From the NCBI RefSeq assembly GCF_005517195.1, contig NZ_CP040244.1:562501-626500 (forward strand): a stretch of 64,000 bases of DNA, written 5' to 3'. The position numbers and the translations under genes were made by a program. The notes under the pieces were generated by a model. That model did not search any database. It had not been told where the DNA came from and was given only the letters and a program-made list of their open reading frames with translations. The stretch comes from Streptomyces vilmorinianum (GTDB taxonomy: Bacteria; Actinomycetota; Actinomycetes; Streptomycetales; Streptomycetaceae). This document shows, piece by piece, positions 1-11,383 of the stretch. Positions within the stretch are counted from its first letter, which is position 1. Each line of letters begins with the position of its first letter.

Positions 1-2937
<2,937 letters not shown>

Positions 2938-3013
2938 GTTGCTCGCGTCCACTGTGTTAGTTCTGAAGTAACGAACACGCCCCCTGCGGGGTGCGGCGGT
3001 TCAACTTCATAGA

Positions 3014-3132
3014 GTTTCGGTGGTCATAGCGTTAGGGAAACGCCCGGTTACATTCCGAACCCGGAAGCTAAGCCTTTCAGCGCCGATGGTACTGCAGGGG
3101 GGACCCTGTGGGAGAGTAGGACGCCGCCGAAC
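3014..3132 (+). rRNA. rrf: 5S ribosomal RNA
   Basis: It starts at GTTTCGGTGGTCATAGCG and ends at CGCCGCCGAAC, so its ends can pair as the terminal stem (TTCGGTGG with CCGCCGAA). The length of about 119 bases and the internal CCGAACCCGGAAGCTAAG block are typical of Streptomyces 5S. It follows the 23S gene after a 76-base spacer that contains no tRNA. Confidence 0.97.
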
Positions 3133-3144
3133 AATCATTGTGGG

Positions 3145-3175
3145 AAAGCCCCGCACCTTCTGGTGCGGGGCTTTT
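3145..3175 (+). terminator. rRNA operon terminator
   Basis: The stem AAAGCCCCGCACC / GGTGCGGGGCTTT closes on a short loop and ends in TTTT, a classic intrinsic terminator. It lies 13 bases after 5S and ends the rrn operon. Confidence 0.93.
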
Positions 3176-3204
3176 CTGCGTTCAGGGGCGTTTATCGTGT
3201 GGGC

Positions 3205-3849
3205 ATGCGCTACGAACTGGTCGTCTTCGACAATGACGGGGTCCTCGTCGACAGTGAGCCGATCTCCAACACCATCCTGGCCGGCTACCTGACCGAGCTC
3301 GGGCACCCCACCTCGTACGAGGACTCCCTGCGCGACTACATGGGCGCGGCGATCCACCGCGTACACGATCTGATCGGGGAGCGGACCGGGGAGCGGCTGC
3401 CGGCGGACTTCGACGAGGCCTTTCACGCGCGTGTCTTCGCCGCCTTCGAGCGGGAGTTGGAGGCTGTCGCCGGGGTGCGGGACGTGCTCAAGCAGCTCGT
3501 CGACGACGACATTCCGTACTGCGTGGCGTCCTCCGGGTCCCACGAGCGGATTCGGGTCGGGCACCGCACGACCGGGCTCGACTCCTGGTTCCGGGACGAG
3601 AACATCTTCAGCGCCGAGGACGTGGGACGCGGGAAGCCGGCCCCCGATCTGTTTCTGCACGCCGCCGCGCGGATGGGGGTCGCGCCCGAGCGGTGCGTCG
3701 TCGTCGAGGACAGTCGCCTGGGTGTCCAGGCCGCCCTGGCCGCCGGGATGGACGTGTACGGGTTCACGGCGATGACGCCCCGGGAGCGACTGGCAGGGGC
3801 CACCGGCTACTTCGCCGAGATGGGGGAGCTCCTGGGGCTGCTGCGCTGA
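3205..3849 (+). CDS. HAD-family phosphatase (beta-phosphoglucomutase-like subfamily)
   Basis: A 214-residue cytosolic hydrolase that should transfer phosphate through an aspartyl-phosphate; the substrate (a sugar phosphate or small metabolite) cannot be read from the sequence. The motifs are in order: DNDG with nucleophile D9 and D11, SSGS near 109-112, the motif III lysine in GKPAPD near 144, and VVEDS near 166-170. The helical cap after motif I is of the C1 type seen in PGMB- and CbbY-like enzymes. The ATG at 3205 is chosen because an upstream in-frame start at 3163 lies inside the rRNA terminator. It appears to be transcribed alone. Confidence 0.88.
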   Translation: MRYELVVFDNDGVLVDSEPISNTILAGYLTELGHPTSYEDSLRDYMGAAIHRVHDLIGERTGERLPADFDEAFHARVFAAFERELEAVAGVRDVLKQLVDDDIPYCVASSGSHERIRVGHRTTGLDSWFRDENIFSAEDVGRGKPAPDLFLHAAARMGVAPERCVVVEDSRLGVQAALAAGMDVYGFTAMTPRERLAGATGYFAEMGELLGLLR

Positions 3850-3877
3850 GAGGCGCAGATTTGGGCGTGTGATCCAT

Positions 3878-3891
3878 CTACCCATGGGTAG
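3878..3891. promoter_or_regulatory. 14-bp perfect palindrome, likely operator of the MFS gene
   Basis: CTACCCATGGGTAG is a perfect dyad 25 bases before the MFS start. A -10-like TACGCT at 3902-3907 puts the transcript start close to the ATG, so the dyad would cover the -35 region. The binding regulator is not identifiable; no regulator gene lies next to it. Confidence 0.5.
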
Positions 3892-3915
3892 GGCCGGGGC
3901 CTACGCTGTGCCGCC

Positions 3916-5133
3916 ATGACGGATGCGCGGTTGCGGCGTGGGCGGGGATCCCTGGCGGTCAGTTTCTTCGTCCAGGGAGTGACGTTCGCGCTCCTTGTGA
4001 CCCGAATACCGGCGATCCAGGACCGCTACGGGATCTCCGACGGGCTGCTGCCCGTCTTCCTGGCCGCCGTTCCGATCCTGGCCGGTGTGGCCAGTGTGGT
4101 CTCCGAGAAGGTCGTGGCGCGGGTGGGGCCCGGGGCGGTGCTGCGGTGGTCGCAGCCGTTCGTCCTCCTGGCGCTGCTCGGGGTCGGGGCGGGGACGCAG
4201 ATGTGGCAGGTCGCCGTCGCCCTCGGGGTCTTCGGGCTCGCGGTCGGCGCGCTGGACGCCTCCATGAACATGCTCGGGGTGAACCTTCAGCGGGCGTACG
4301 GGCGGAGCATCATGCTCGGGTTCCACGCCGCGTACAGCCTGGGCGGGATCACGGGGGCGTCGCTGGCGTGGGCGGGGGCGCACTGGCATCTGCCGCTGTT
4401 CGTCTCGTATCTGCCGGTGGTGGCCGTCCTGCTGCCCGTCGCGTTCGTCGGAAGCCGGTGGTACGTGGACAGGGAGCCGGGGCCGGCGGTGGAAGAGCGG
4501 GTCACGGCGGGCGGTGGCGGAGTCGCCTTCAAGCTGCTGCTGCCCTTCTGTCTCGTCATGAGCTTCGCGTACATCGGCGACTCGACGGTGTCGAACTGGT
4601 CGGCGAAGTATCTGCAGGACGTGCTGGGCAGCTCGGAGGAGCTGGCGACCGTGCCGTACAACGCGTACATGGTCACCACGCTGCTCGGGCGGGCCGTCGG
4701 GGACTTCGGGGTGCGGCGGCTGGGGGCCGCCATGGTCGTGCGGTGCGGGGCGGTGCTGGCGGCGCTCGGGTTCGCGGTCGTCGCGGCGGCGCCGGGGGCG
4801 TGGGTGGGGATGGCCGGGTTCACGGTGCTCGGCCTGGGGCTGAGTGTGATCGTGCCGCAGACGTTCGCCGCGGCCGGGAGGCAGGCTTTCGAGAGTCACG
4901 GTCCGGGCGCGAGCGACGCTGCCGTCGCCCGGCTCAATGTCTTCAACTACGTGGGGTTCCTGATCGGCTCCCCGCTCGTCGGGGCGCTCGGCGACGCGTG
5001 GAGCTATCGGGGAGCGATGCTCGTGCCGATGGTGTTGGTCCTGGTGACGGTGGCGTACGCCACGTCGTTCGGTTCTCAACAGGCCCGATACGGTGGCGGG
5101 CATGAGCGGCCGCGCACTGTTGATGTGGGATGA
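3916..5133 (+). CDS. MFS transporter
   Basis: A 405-residue protein with about twelve hydrophobic segments in the 6+6 arrangement of the major facilitator superfamily, split by a hydrophilic loop near residues 190-205. The start FFVQGVTFALLVTRIP and the GFHAAYSLGGI segment resemble the sugar/drug-exporter branch that includes the YbjJ-like proteins. The substrate is unknown. No clear Shine-Dalgarno precedes the ATG and a -10-like box sits only eight bases upstream, so the mRNA may be leaderless. Its 3' end overlaps the AcuC gene by 32 bases, so the two are probably one transcription unit. Confidence 0.88.
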   Translation: MTDARLRRGRGSLAVSFFVQGVTFALLVTRIPAIQDRYGISDGLLPVFLAAVPILAGVASVVSEKVVARVGPGAVLRWSQPFVLLALLGVGAGTQMWQVAVALGVFGLAVGALDASMNMLGVNLQRAYGRSIMLGFHAAYSLGGITGASLAWAGAHWHLPLFVSYLPVVAVLLPVAFVGSRWYVDREPGPAVEERVTAGGGGVAFKLLLPFCLVMSFAYIGDSTVSNWSAKYLQDVLGSSEELATVPYNAYMVTTLLGRAVGDFGVRRLGAAMVVRCGAVLAALGFAVVAAAPGAWVGMAGFTVLGLGLSVIVPQTFAAAGRQAFESHGPGASDAAVARLNVFNYVGFLIGSPLVGALGDAWSYRGAMLVPMVLVLVTVAYATSFGSQQARYGGGHERPRTVDVG

Positions 5134-6280
5134 AGCTGTTACGCAGTACGACTTCGGGTCCGAGCATCCGATGGACCCGGTGCGGCTCGCGCTGACCATG
5201 GGGTTGGTGCGGGCGTACGGGCTCGACCGGGCCGTGGACGTGGTGGCGGCCAAGCCGGCCGGGGACTCGACGCTGCGTCTGGTGCACCGCGAGGACTATG
5301 TGGCGGCGGTACGGGCGGCCTCGGCCGATCCGCGCCGCGCGGACCAGTCGTACGGGCTCGGGACGGTCGACGATCCGGCCTTCGCCGGGATGCACGAGGT
5401 GTCCGCGCTGATCGCCGGCCAGTCGGTGGGCGCGGCCGAGGCGGTGTGGCGCGGGGAGGCCGCGCACGCGGTGAACTTCGCGGGCGGGCTGCATCACGCG
5501 ATGCCCGGGTCCGCGTCGGGCTTCTGCATCTACAACGACGCGTCGCTGGCCATCGCGCGCCTGCTCGAGCTGGGCGCGGAGCGGGTCGCGTACGTGGATG
5601 TGGACGTGCACCACGGGGACGGGGTGCAGGCGGCGTTCTGGGAGGACCCGCGGGTTCTGACGATCTCGCTGCACGAGCATCCGCGGACGCTGTTCCCGCA
5701 GACGGGGTGGCCGGAGGAGACGGGTGCGGCGGGCGCGGGCCAGGGTTCCGCGGTGAACGTGGCGCTGCCGGCGGGGACGGGGGACGCGGGGTGGCTGCGG
5801 GCGTTCCATGCCACGGTGCCCGAGCTGATCGCGGACTTCCGGCCGCAGGTGCTGGTGACCCAGCACGGTGCCGACACGCATTTCGAGGATCCGCTGGCGC
5901 ACCTGGCGGTGTCGCTGGACGCGCAGCGGGCGGTGCAGGTGGCGTGTCATGAGCTCGCGCACGCGCACGTGGACGGCGGCAGGTGGGTCGCGCTGGGCGG
6001 CGGCGGGTACGCGGTGGTGGATGTGGTGCCGCGGTCGTGGACGCATCTGGTGGGGATCGCGGCGCATGCGGAGATCGATCCCGAGTCGGTGATTCCCTCG
6101 TCGTGGCGGGACCTGGTGTACGCGCGGACGCGGCAGTTGGGGCCGGCGCGGATGACGGACGGGCGGTGGCCGGTGGGCTGGCGCGACTGGGAGGAGGGCT
6201 ACGACCCGGCGGACCGGCTCGACCAGGCGGTGCTGGCGACGCGTCGGGCGGCGTTTCCGCTCAGAGGTCTGCTCGCCTGA
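5102..6280 (+). CDS. acuC: Acetoin utilization protein AcuC / class I histone-deacetylase fold enzyme
   Basis: A 392-residue zinc-dependent lysine deacylase of the HDAC superfamily; AcuC in Bacillus deacetylates acetyl-CoA synthetase. Visible signatures are the paired catalytic histidines in GGLHHA (131-132), GFCIYND (140-146), the metal-binding DVDVHHGDG (166-174), and TQHGADTH with the distal metal ligand. The ATG at 5102 is preferred; a GTG nine bases upstream is possible. The start lies inside the end of the MFS gene, which implies translational coupling. A cytosolic deacetylase acting on metabolic enzymes is the likely role; the substrate is inferred from the family. Confidence 0.88.
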   Translation: MSGRALLMWDEAVTQYDFGSEHPMDPVRLALTMGLVRAYGLDRAVDVVAAKPAGDSTLRLVHREDYVAAVRAASADPRRADQSYGLGTVDDPAFAGMHEVSALIAGQSVGAAEAVWRGEAAHAVNFAGGLHHAMPGSASGFCIYNDASLAIARLLELGAERVAYVDVDVHHGDGVQAAFWEDPRVLTISLHEHPRTLFPQTGWPEETGAAGAGQGSAVNVALPAGTGDAGWLRAFHATVPELIADFRPQVLVTQHGADTHFEDPLAHLAVSLDAQRAVQVACHELAHAHVDGGRWVALGGGGYAVVDVVPRSWTHLVGIAAHAEIDPESVIPSSWRDLVYARTRQLGPARMTDGRWPVGWRDWEEGYDPADRLDQAVLATRRAAFPLRGLLA

Positions 6281-6364
6281 GAGCTTGTTCCGTGGTTACG
6301 CCAACGGTGGGGTCTCCCAGGGGTTTTGGTCCGCCGTCAGCCTGGCTCGGGCAGCATCGAGAGG

Positions 6365-7180
6365 GTGCTGAGTACCGGGGCGTTGCGGGCGCATTTGTTG
6401 GCGGCGGGGTTGGCGGGGACGGTGGCGACCTCGCGGGAGGAGAGCCTGCGCAGTTACCGGCTCTTCGCGGCGCGGGATCCGCGGGTGATGCTGGGTCTCG
6501 ACCCTCAATGGGGCTGGGGCGAGGGAGACTTGCTGCGCCTCATGGCCGACAAATGCGGGGTGTCAGGGGACCCGTCGCACCGGTCGGGGCCCGATGTCAT
6601 CGATCCGGAGCGGACGTTGAGCGGCCTGAACGCGTTCGCGGCGCGGCTGGGTGAGGTGGCGGGGCGGCGGGCTCCGGTGCTGATCGGGACCGGTCATCCG
6701 CACAGACTGCTCGGGTTCTACGCAGAGCTTGCAGACGCTTTGTCGGCGGTGGGATGTCTTGTTCTCACACCCGCGCAGGGGAGATGTGTCGACATAACGA
6801 CCCGGTTCGGTCTACGCACGTACATCCTCGACTACGTACGAGGCGTCGCGCTGGTGCGAGAACCCGGTCTGCCGGGAGCCGGGCGCGAGACGGGGGCGCA
6901 CAGCCACTCACCGCTGCCGGTTAGGGCTGCTCTCGAGGGTGCGGTGGAGGCCGGATGGCCGCTGCCCGAGCTCGTCGTGGGGGACCACGGATGGGTCTGC
7001 GGTGCAGGTCAGCTGGGTTTCGAGGCCATCGGTCTCGCCGATACGGACGATCCCGCGCTGTTTGTCGGAGAGGCGGAGGGGCAGGTCTCCGTGGCCGTTC
7101 CGCTTGATGATGCCGTGCGGTCGGATTACTACCGCCCGCTTACTCGCTATGTACTCAATCGAGCGTGTCTGTCACGGTAA
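6365..7180 (+). CDS. Conserved actinobacterial protein, annotated as phosphatase in relatives
   Basis: About 271 residues from the GTG at 6365 (the segment LSTGALRAHLL is the usual N-terminus as I recall it). It has no signal peptide or membrane segment. Conserved blocks include RDPRVMLGLDP, DKCGVSGDP, LIGTGHPHRLLGFY and GDHGWVCGAGQLG near the C-terminus. Streptomyces annotations call this family a phosphatase, but I see no diagnostic catalytic motif and treat the function as unknown. It sits 84 bases after acuC on the same strand and upstream of the BldC-like gene, a neighbourhood I recall as conserved in Streptomyces. Confidence 0.75.
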   Translation: MLSTGALRAHLLAAGLAGTVATSREESLRSYRLFAARDPRVMLGLDPQWGWGEGDLLRLMADKCGVSGDPSHRSGPDVIDPERTLSGLNAFAARLGEVAGRRAPVLIGTGHPHRLLGFYAELADALSAVGCLVLTPAQGRCVDITTRFGLRTYILDYVRGVALVREPGLPGAGRETGAHSHSPLPVRAALEGAVEAGWPLPELVVGDHGWVCGAGQLGFEAIGLADTDDPALFVGEAEGQVSVAVPLDDAVRSDYYRPLTRYVLNRACLSR

Positions 7181-7308
7181 ACGGCCGATGGCTGCTCCTC
7201 TTCCCCACTCGTACCACACGCCCCTAGTCTGGAGCGTGAGCGCACAGCGACGCAGGGTCACCGGAGGGGAAGCCGGTGGGCGTCGTGTGCGGAAGGTACA
7301 GGTGGGTC

Positions 7309-7518
7309 ATGGCTGCTGGCGATCGACCTCTCAACGAGGTCAAGTTTCTGACCGTGGCGGAAGTCGCCTCGGTGATGCGAGTGTCGAAGATGACCGTGTA
7401 CCGCTTGGTGCACAGCGGTCATCTGCCGGCGATCCGGGTGGGCAGGTCCTTCCGGGTCCCGGAACAGGCGGTTCACGAGTACCTCAGGGAGTCTTTCGTG
7501 GGGGTGGAGACCGCGTAG
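7309..7518 (+). CDS. Small BldC-like helix-turn-helix DNA-binding protein
   Basis: A 69-residue protein made almost entirely of one MerR/excisionase-type winged helix-turn-helix: FLTVAEVASVMRVSKMTVYRLVHSG is the helix-turn-helix and IRVGRSFRVPEQAV the wing. It has the size and layout of BldC, which binds DNA as head-to-tail oligomers. It is not an excisionase in context, because no integrase is present. The ATG at 7309 follows purine-rich GGAAGG at 7291. A -10-like TAGTCT lies near 7226. The targets are unknown. Confidence 0.85.
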   Translation: MAAGDRPLNEVKFLTVAEVASVMRVSKMTVYRLVHSGHLPAIRVGRSFRVPEQAVHEYLRESFVGVETA

Positions 7519-7553
7519 CGAGCGCGCGGCCGGGAGCTCGTCCGCCCCTCGGA

Positions 7554-7583
7554 TTACAAGCGCGGTGCTATGGGCGGTAGGCT
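7554..7583 (+). promoter_or_regulatory. Putative promoter of the bS22 gene
   Basis: TTACAA at 7554-7559 and TAGGCT at 7578-7583 are separated by 18 bases, a plausible housekeeping promoter about 70 bases upstream of the GTG at 7651. Confidence 0.45.
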
Positions 7584-7650
7584 AAGCCCTCGTAGGTCGT
7601 GTGGGCCCAGACGCCCCGCACCGAGTAAAGAGAAGTGAGCGAGGGTAGTC

Positions 7651-7749
7651 GTGGGCTCTGTTATCAAGAAGCGGCGCAAGCGGATGGCCAAGAAGAAGCA
7701 CCGCAAGCTGCTCAAGCGCACCCGCGTTCAGCGTCGCAACAAGAAGTAA
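7651..7749 (+). CDS. Ribosomal protein bS22 (AURKAIP1/COX24-type), 32 residues
   Basis: A tiny, extremely basic protein beginning [17 protein letters not shown] and ending VQRRNKK. It closely matches actinobacterial bS22, the extra small-subunit protein seen in mycobacterial ribosomes, and the domain named for mitochondrial AURKAIP1/COX24. It starts at GTG 7651, with GAGGG five bases upstream, and stops with TAA. It is too short for usual gene callers. It is flanked by a good promoter and a strong terminator, so it is its own transcription unit. Confidence 0.92.
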   Translation: MGSVIKKRRKRMAKKKHRKLLKRTRVQRRNKK

Positions 7750-7782
7750 GCGACGGCTGTAACGACGGCTGTTTGTGCGTCG

Positions 7783-7825
7783 AGCGTGGCCCCCCACCGA
7801 AATCGGTGGGGGGCCACGCTTTTTT
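7783..7825 (+). terminator. Intrinsic terminator after bS22
   Basis: A perfect stem of about 17 bp (AGCGTGGCCCCCCACCG with its complement) closes on a four-base loop and is followed by a run of T. It isolates the bS22 transcript from the epimerase gene. Confidence 0.93.
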
Positions 7826-7942
7826 CGGCCGGTTCCACCCGGTTGCCCACGGCAGTCATCGCAGCGCAACAACGAGGCGCTACGGTGGCGCACAGACCCT
7901 CCGGGGAGAACCCGGGGGAGGGATCGACGGAAGGCGCTGATC

Positions 7943-8983
7943 TTGGGCAAGGTCGTGCTCGTCACCGGTGCGGCCCGGCATCTGGGCGGCCGTTTCGTAC
8001 GGCGCGCCCAGCGGGACCCGGAGGTGGACCGGGTGGTCGCCGTCGACGCGGTGGCGCCGGCGCACGACCTCGGCGGAGCCGACTTCGTCCGGGCGGACAT
8101 CCGCCAGCCGACCATCGCGAAGGTGCTCGCGGAACACGAGGTGGACACGGTCGTCCATATGGACGTCACCGGAACGGCCCTCGGCGCCGGGGGCCGGACG
8201 TCGGTCAAGGAGACCAACGTCATCGGCACCATGCAGCTGCTGGGCGCCTGCCAGAAGTCGCCGCGGGTCGGACGGCTCGTGATCAAGTCCAGTACGAGTG
8301 TCTACGGCTCCGCGCCCCGCGACCCGGCCGTCTTCACCGAGACGACCCCGGCCAAGTCGCTGCCGAGCGGTGGCTTCGCCAAGGACGCCGTCGAGGTCGA
8401 GGGGTACGTACGGGGCTTCGCGCGGCGCCGGCCGGATGTCGCGGTGTGCGTGCTGCGGTTCGCGAACATCCTCGGGCCGCGGGTGGACTCCCCGCTGGCC
8501 GAGTATCTGTCACTGCCCGTCCTGCCGACCGTCTTCGGATACGACCCGAGGCTGCAGTTCGTCCATGAGGACGACGTCATCGAGGTCCTGCACCTCGCCT
8601 CGAACGAGCCGCGCCGGGCGACCCTGAACAGCGGCACGTTCAACGTGGCCGGGGACGGGGTGCTGCTGCTGTCGCAGTGCGCGCGGCGGCTGGGGCGGCC
8701 GACGGTGCCGGTGCTGCTGCCCGCGGTGACGTGGGTCGGCTCGGCGCTGCGGACGGTCGGTGTCACCGACTTCGCGCCCGAGCAGATCCGGCTCCTCACG
8801 CACGGCCGGGTCGTCTCCACGGTCCAGATGCGCGAGACGCTCGGTTTCACCCCTCGGTTCACGACGGCCGAGACCTTCGCGGACTTCGCCCGCAGCCGCG
8901 GGCCGGGGCTGCTTCCGCCGGAGACGCTCGCGGGGGCCGTGGACCGGGTCGCGGCCCGGCTGGATCAGAAGGAGCCCAGGTAA
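7943..8983 (+). CDS. NAD-dependent epimerase/dehydratase (extended SDR)
   Basis: 346 residues starting at TTG 7943 (GKVVLVTGAARHLGG), with GGAAGG upstream at good spacing. The glycine-rich VTGAARHLGG cofactor loop, the acidic residue after the second strand (VVAVDAV), NVIGTMQLL, SSTSVYGS and LRFANILGPR are extended-SDR marks. The usual YxxxK appears altered to FAKDAVE, so catalysis may differ from sugar epimerases. The downstream acyltransferase begins three bases after its stop, suggesting a shared role in lipid or envelope metabolism. The substrate is unknown. Confidence 0.85.
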   Translation: MGKVVLVTGAARHLGGRFVRRAQRDPEVDRVVAVDAVAPAHDLGGADFVRADIRQPTIAKVLAEHEVDTVVHMDVTGTALGAGGRTSVKETNVIGTMQLLGACQKSPRVGRLVIKSSTSVYGSAPRDPAVFTETTPAKSLPSGGFAKDAVEVEGYVRGFARRRPDVAVCVLRFANILGPRVDSPLAEYLSLPVLPTVFGYDPRLQFVHEDDVIEVLHLASNEPRRATLNSGTFNVAGDGVLLLSQCARRLGRPTVPVLLPAVTWVGSALRTVGVTDFAPEQIRLLTHGRVVSTVQMRETLGFTPRFTTAETFADFARSRGPGLLPPETLAGAVDRVAARLDQKEPR

Positions 8984-8985
8984 CG

Positions 8986-10071
8986 ATGGCGGACGCCAAG
9001 GTCATTCCGTTCGACGACGACCGCTCACGGGCGCGGCGCCGGCCCGCCAGGGCGGCCAGGGATGCCGCCGTACGCGCTCTGCCGGGCCAGCAGCAGGGCC
9101 AGCAGGGCGAGCCGGACGTTCGGGGCCGACAGGGGCGGCACGGGCCCGAGGAGGTCCCGCAGGCCGCGCAGGCCGCCCAGGCGGCGGTGGAGCCGGAGGG
9201 CGTCGACGCCGAGGCCGTGCCGGGGCGCCGGAGCGGGTGGGAGCGGCGGCTCGCGGGTGGGCTGGCCTTTCTGCGGCGGCGGGTGACCGGCGAGTACGAG
9301 GTCGACGAGTTCGGTTACGACAAGGAGCTCACCGACCAGGTCCTGATGTCGTTGGTGCGGCCGCTTGCCGAGAAGTACTTCCGGGTGGAAGTGAAGGGCG
9401 TGGAGAACATCCCCGCCGAGGGCGGCGCGTTGGTCGTCGCGAACCACTCCGGGACGCTGCCGCTGGACGGCCTGATGATGCAGGTCGCCGTCCACGACCA
9501 TCACCCGGCCGGCCGCCATCTGCGGCTGCTCGCCGCCGATCTGGTCTTCATGCTGCCGGTGGTCAACGAGCTGGCCCGCAAGGCCGGACACACGCTGGCC
9601 TGCTCCGAGGACGCGGAGCGGCTGCTGCGGGCCGGGGAGATCGTGGGCGTGATGCCGGAGGGGTTCAAGGGCATCGGGAAGCCGTTCAGCGAGCGGTACA
9701 AGCTGCAGCGCTTCGGCCGGGGTGGCTTCGTCTCGACGGCGCTGCGGGCCGGGGTGCCGATCGTGCCGTGTTCGATCGTGGGCGCGGAGGAGATCTACCC
9801 GATGATCGGCAACGCGAAGACGCTGGCGCGGGTGCTGGGCATTCCGTACTTCCCGATCACGCCGACGTTTCCCTGGTTGGGGCCGCTGGGCGCGCTGCCG
9901 CTGCCGACGAAGTGGACGATCCAGTTCGGTGAGCCGATCGCGACGGACGACTATCCGCCGGAGGCGGTGGAGGACCCGATGCTGATGTTCAACCTGACGG
10001 ACCAGGTCCGCGAGCAGATCCAGCACACGCTGTACAAGCTGCTGGTGCAGCGCAGGTCGGTGTTCTTCTGA
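8986..10071 (+). CDS. 1-acyl-sn-glycerol-3-phosphate acyltransferase-like protein
   Basis: 361 residues. The first ~85 are polar, arginine- and glutamine-rich and probably disordered; a PlsC/LPLAT-like domain follows. Acyltransferase signatures are NHSGTLPLDG (153-162, with the histidine and aspartate separated by six residues rather than four), VMPEGFKG (223-229), which contributes glycerol-phosphate binding, and VPIVPCSIVG. This variant is closer to the DGAT/TMEM68-like branch than to classical PlsC. It is coupled to the epimerase (three-base gap). It is probably a membrane-associated lipid acyltransferase; the acceptor is unproven. Confidence 0.82.
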   Translation: MADAKVIPFDDDRSRARRRPARAARDAAVRALPGQQQGQQGEPDVRGRQGRHGPEEVPQAAQAAQAAVEPEGVDAEAVPGRRSGWERRLAGGLAFLRRRVTGEYEVDEFGYDKELTDQVLMSLVRPLAEKYFRVEVKGVENIPAEGGALVVANHSGTLPLDGLMMQVAVHDHHPAGRHLRLLAADLVFMLPVVNELARKAGHTLACSEDAERLLRAGEIVGVMPEGFKGIGKPFSERYKLQRFGRGGFVSTALRAGVPIVPCSIVGAEEIYPMIGNAKTLARVLGIPYFPITPTFPWLGPLGALPLPTKWTIQFGEPIATDDYPPEAVEDPMLMFNLTDQVREQIQHTLYKLLVQRRSVFF

Positions 10072-10123
10072 TCGTGTTCCTCTGACCCTGTTCTTCCGGC
10101 CGTGTCCGTCTGAGTGACGGTAC

Positions 10124-10171
10124 GACGATGGGGCGCCCCTCCCTGGATCCTTGGAGGGGCGCCCCATCGTC
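10124..10171. terminator. Convergent terminator between the acyltransferase gene and rsbN
   Basis: GACGATGGGGCGCCCCTCC pairs with GGAGGGGCGCCCCATCGTC around an eight-base loop. It sits between convergent genes and can end transcription from both sides, although there is no clean T tract. Confidence 0.75.
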
Positions 10172-10177
10172 GTCGTC

Positions 10178-11383
10178 CTAGCGGGTGTCCTCGCTGTCGA
10201 TGCCCAGGCCGGGGAGCAGGCCCGGCAGCAGGGGCGGAAGGGTGACGTCCGGCATCGGGGGTGCCGACTGGTCGGTCGACGGGCTGGGGAGTGTGCCGGT
10301 CGGCGGGGTGTCGAGCAGTCCGCCCGTGTTCCCGCCCAGCAGGCCGTCGTTCTCCGGGGAGCCCGTGCCCGAGCCGGAGCCTGAGGGCTGGGGCCGGGTG
10401 GAGCCTTCGCCGCCCGTGGAGGGGGCTGCGGGGGAGGACGGCGGGCGCTGGGTCTGCGTACGCGGGGTGTCCTGCGGGGAGCCGGGGCTGTTGGTGCCGA
10501 CGGCGCCCTTCTCCGGGGTGCGGGGGAGCATCCCCTGGAGCGGCTCGACCTCTTCGTCTATGGCGACGAAGACGTCGTTCACCTCGTTGCCGACGTCGGT
10601 GAGCTGGACGGGCAGCCGGTCGCGCAGGCCCTTCCAGGTGCCGCGGTGGGCTTGGGCGAAGGAGTTCAGCCGGGCCATCGGGCCGATCTCGCCGTCCCGT
10701 TCGTACGCCTGGCGCAGCAGCCGGTGGCCCTCGGAGGCGTCGTGCTTCATGCCGCCGAGGACGCGGCGGATCTCGCTGAGCGACTCGTGGTCGAGGTCGC
10801 CGGCGCGGCCGCGCTCCATGAGCCTGCGGGCCTCGCTGAGCCGGGTCGACGCCTGGTCCAGGTAGATCCCGCCCCGGTCGGCGTCGTCGTCGGCCATTCC
10901 GAGCTTGATGTCTTCCATGCCGCGCTTCAGCCCGTAGAGCGAGTCACCGGGAAGGGCGTCGGAACTCGCAGCGGCCACACCGCTGAAAGCGCCCGCGGCC
11001 ACACCGACCGTGAGGCCCCCCGCGGCGATGCCCTTCGACCAGCGGGAGCGGGGGCGCAATTTCCGGAGCGGGGAGGCCCGGTGGGTTCCCCGTCCGCTCG
11101 ATGTCCGCTGCTCCGGCACCGTAGGGCCCGCGGCTGCGCTCCCCTCCGCGAGCATCGCTTCCATGGCGGCGACGAGCTGGGCTCGTTGCACCACCTTGAC
11201 CTCGGGGTCCATCTCCGGTTTCGGCAGCTCGCCGAGACCGTTCGCCAGCGCCAACAGCCGCCCTTGCTCGGCCGGTTCGGCCGATGCCTCGGGCTGCTCG
11301 GCCGCCGCGCCCTCGGACGCCCGATCCTCCAGGGCCTGGGCGAAGGCGTTCGCCCGCCGGTGCGCCGATACGTTCGCGATCAC
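10178..11383 (-). CDS. rsbN: RsbN, transmembrane anti-sigma factor of BldN
   Basis: 401 residues. It is recognised by its place directly after bldN and by its architecture: an N-terminal cytoplasmic anti-sigma region (1-105), one membrane segment at about 118-139 (GIAAGGLTVGVAAGAFSG), then an extracytoplasmic DUF5667-like helical region and a long Pro/Ser/Thr-rich tail. RsbN holds sigma-BldN inactive until aerial development. The start is fixed by the ribosome site: AGGAGG at 11393-11398 is nine bases from the GTG at 11383 but abuts the in-frame GTG at 11392, which rules that one out. A separate sigma-BldN-type promoter lies upstream, giving an autoregulatory loop. Confidence 0.9.
   Translation of the reverse strand: MIANVSAHRRANAFAQALEDRASEGAAAEQPEASAEPAEQGRLLALANGLGELPKPEMDPEVKVVQRAQLVAAMEAMLAEGSAAAGPTVPEQRTSSGRGTHRASPLRKLRPRSRWSKGIAAGGLTVGVAAGAFSGVAAASSDALPGDSLYGLKRGMEDIKLGMADDDADRGGIYLDQASTRLSEARRLMERGRAGDLDHESLSEIRRVLGGMKHDASEGHRLLRQAYERDGEIGPMARLNSFAQAHRGTWKGLRDRLPVQLTDVGNEVNDVFVAIDEEVEPLQGMLPRTPEKGAVGTNSPGSPQDTPRTQTQRPPSSPAAPSTGGEGSTRPQPSGSGSGTGSPENDGLLGGNTGGLLDTPPTGTLPSPSTDQSAPPMPDVTLPPLLPGLLPGLGIDSEDTR

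Noticed and set aside
2938..3013. tRNA between 23S and 5S
   Set aside because: The spacer is 76 bases but has no acceptor/anticodon stem pattern or TTCRANY loop.
3901..5253. 450-codon minus-strand frame opposite the MFS gene
   Set aside because: Its translation is Arg/His/Pro-rich antisense of a high-GC gene, while the plus strand encodes a clear transporter. Similar shadows elsewhere (for example 10646-11407 and 14884-16758) were dropped for the same reason.
7309..7518. Phage excisionase
   Set aside because: The helix-turn-helix resembles excisionases, but there is no integrase or prophage gene and the neighbourhood is core chromosome; a BldC-like regulator fits better.
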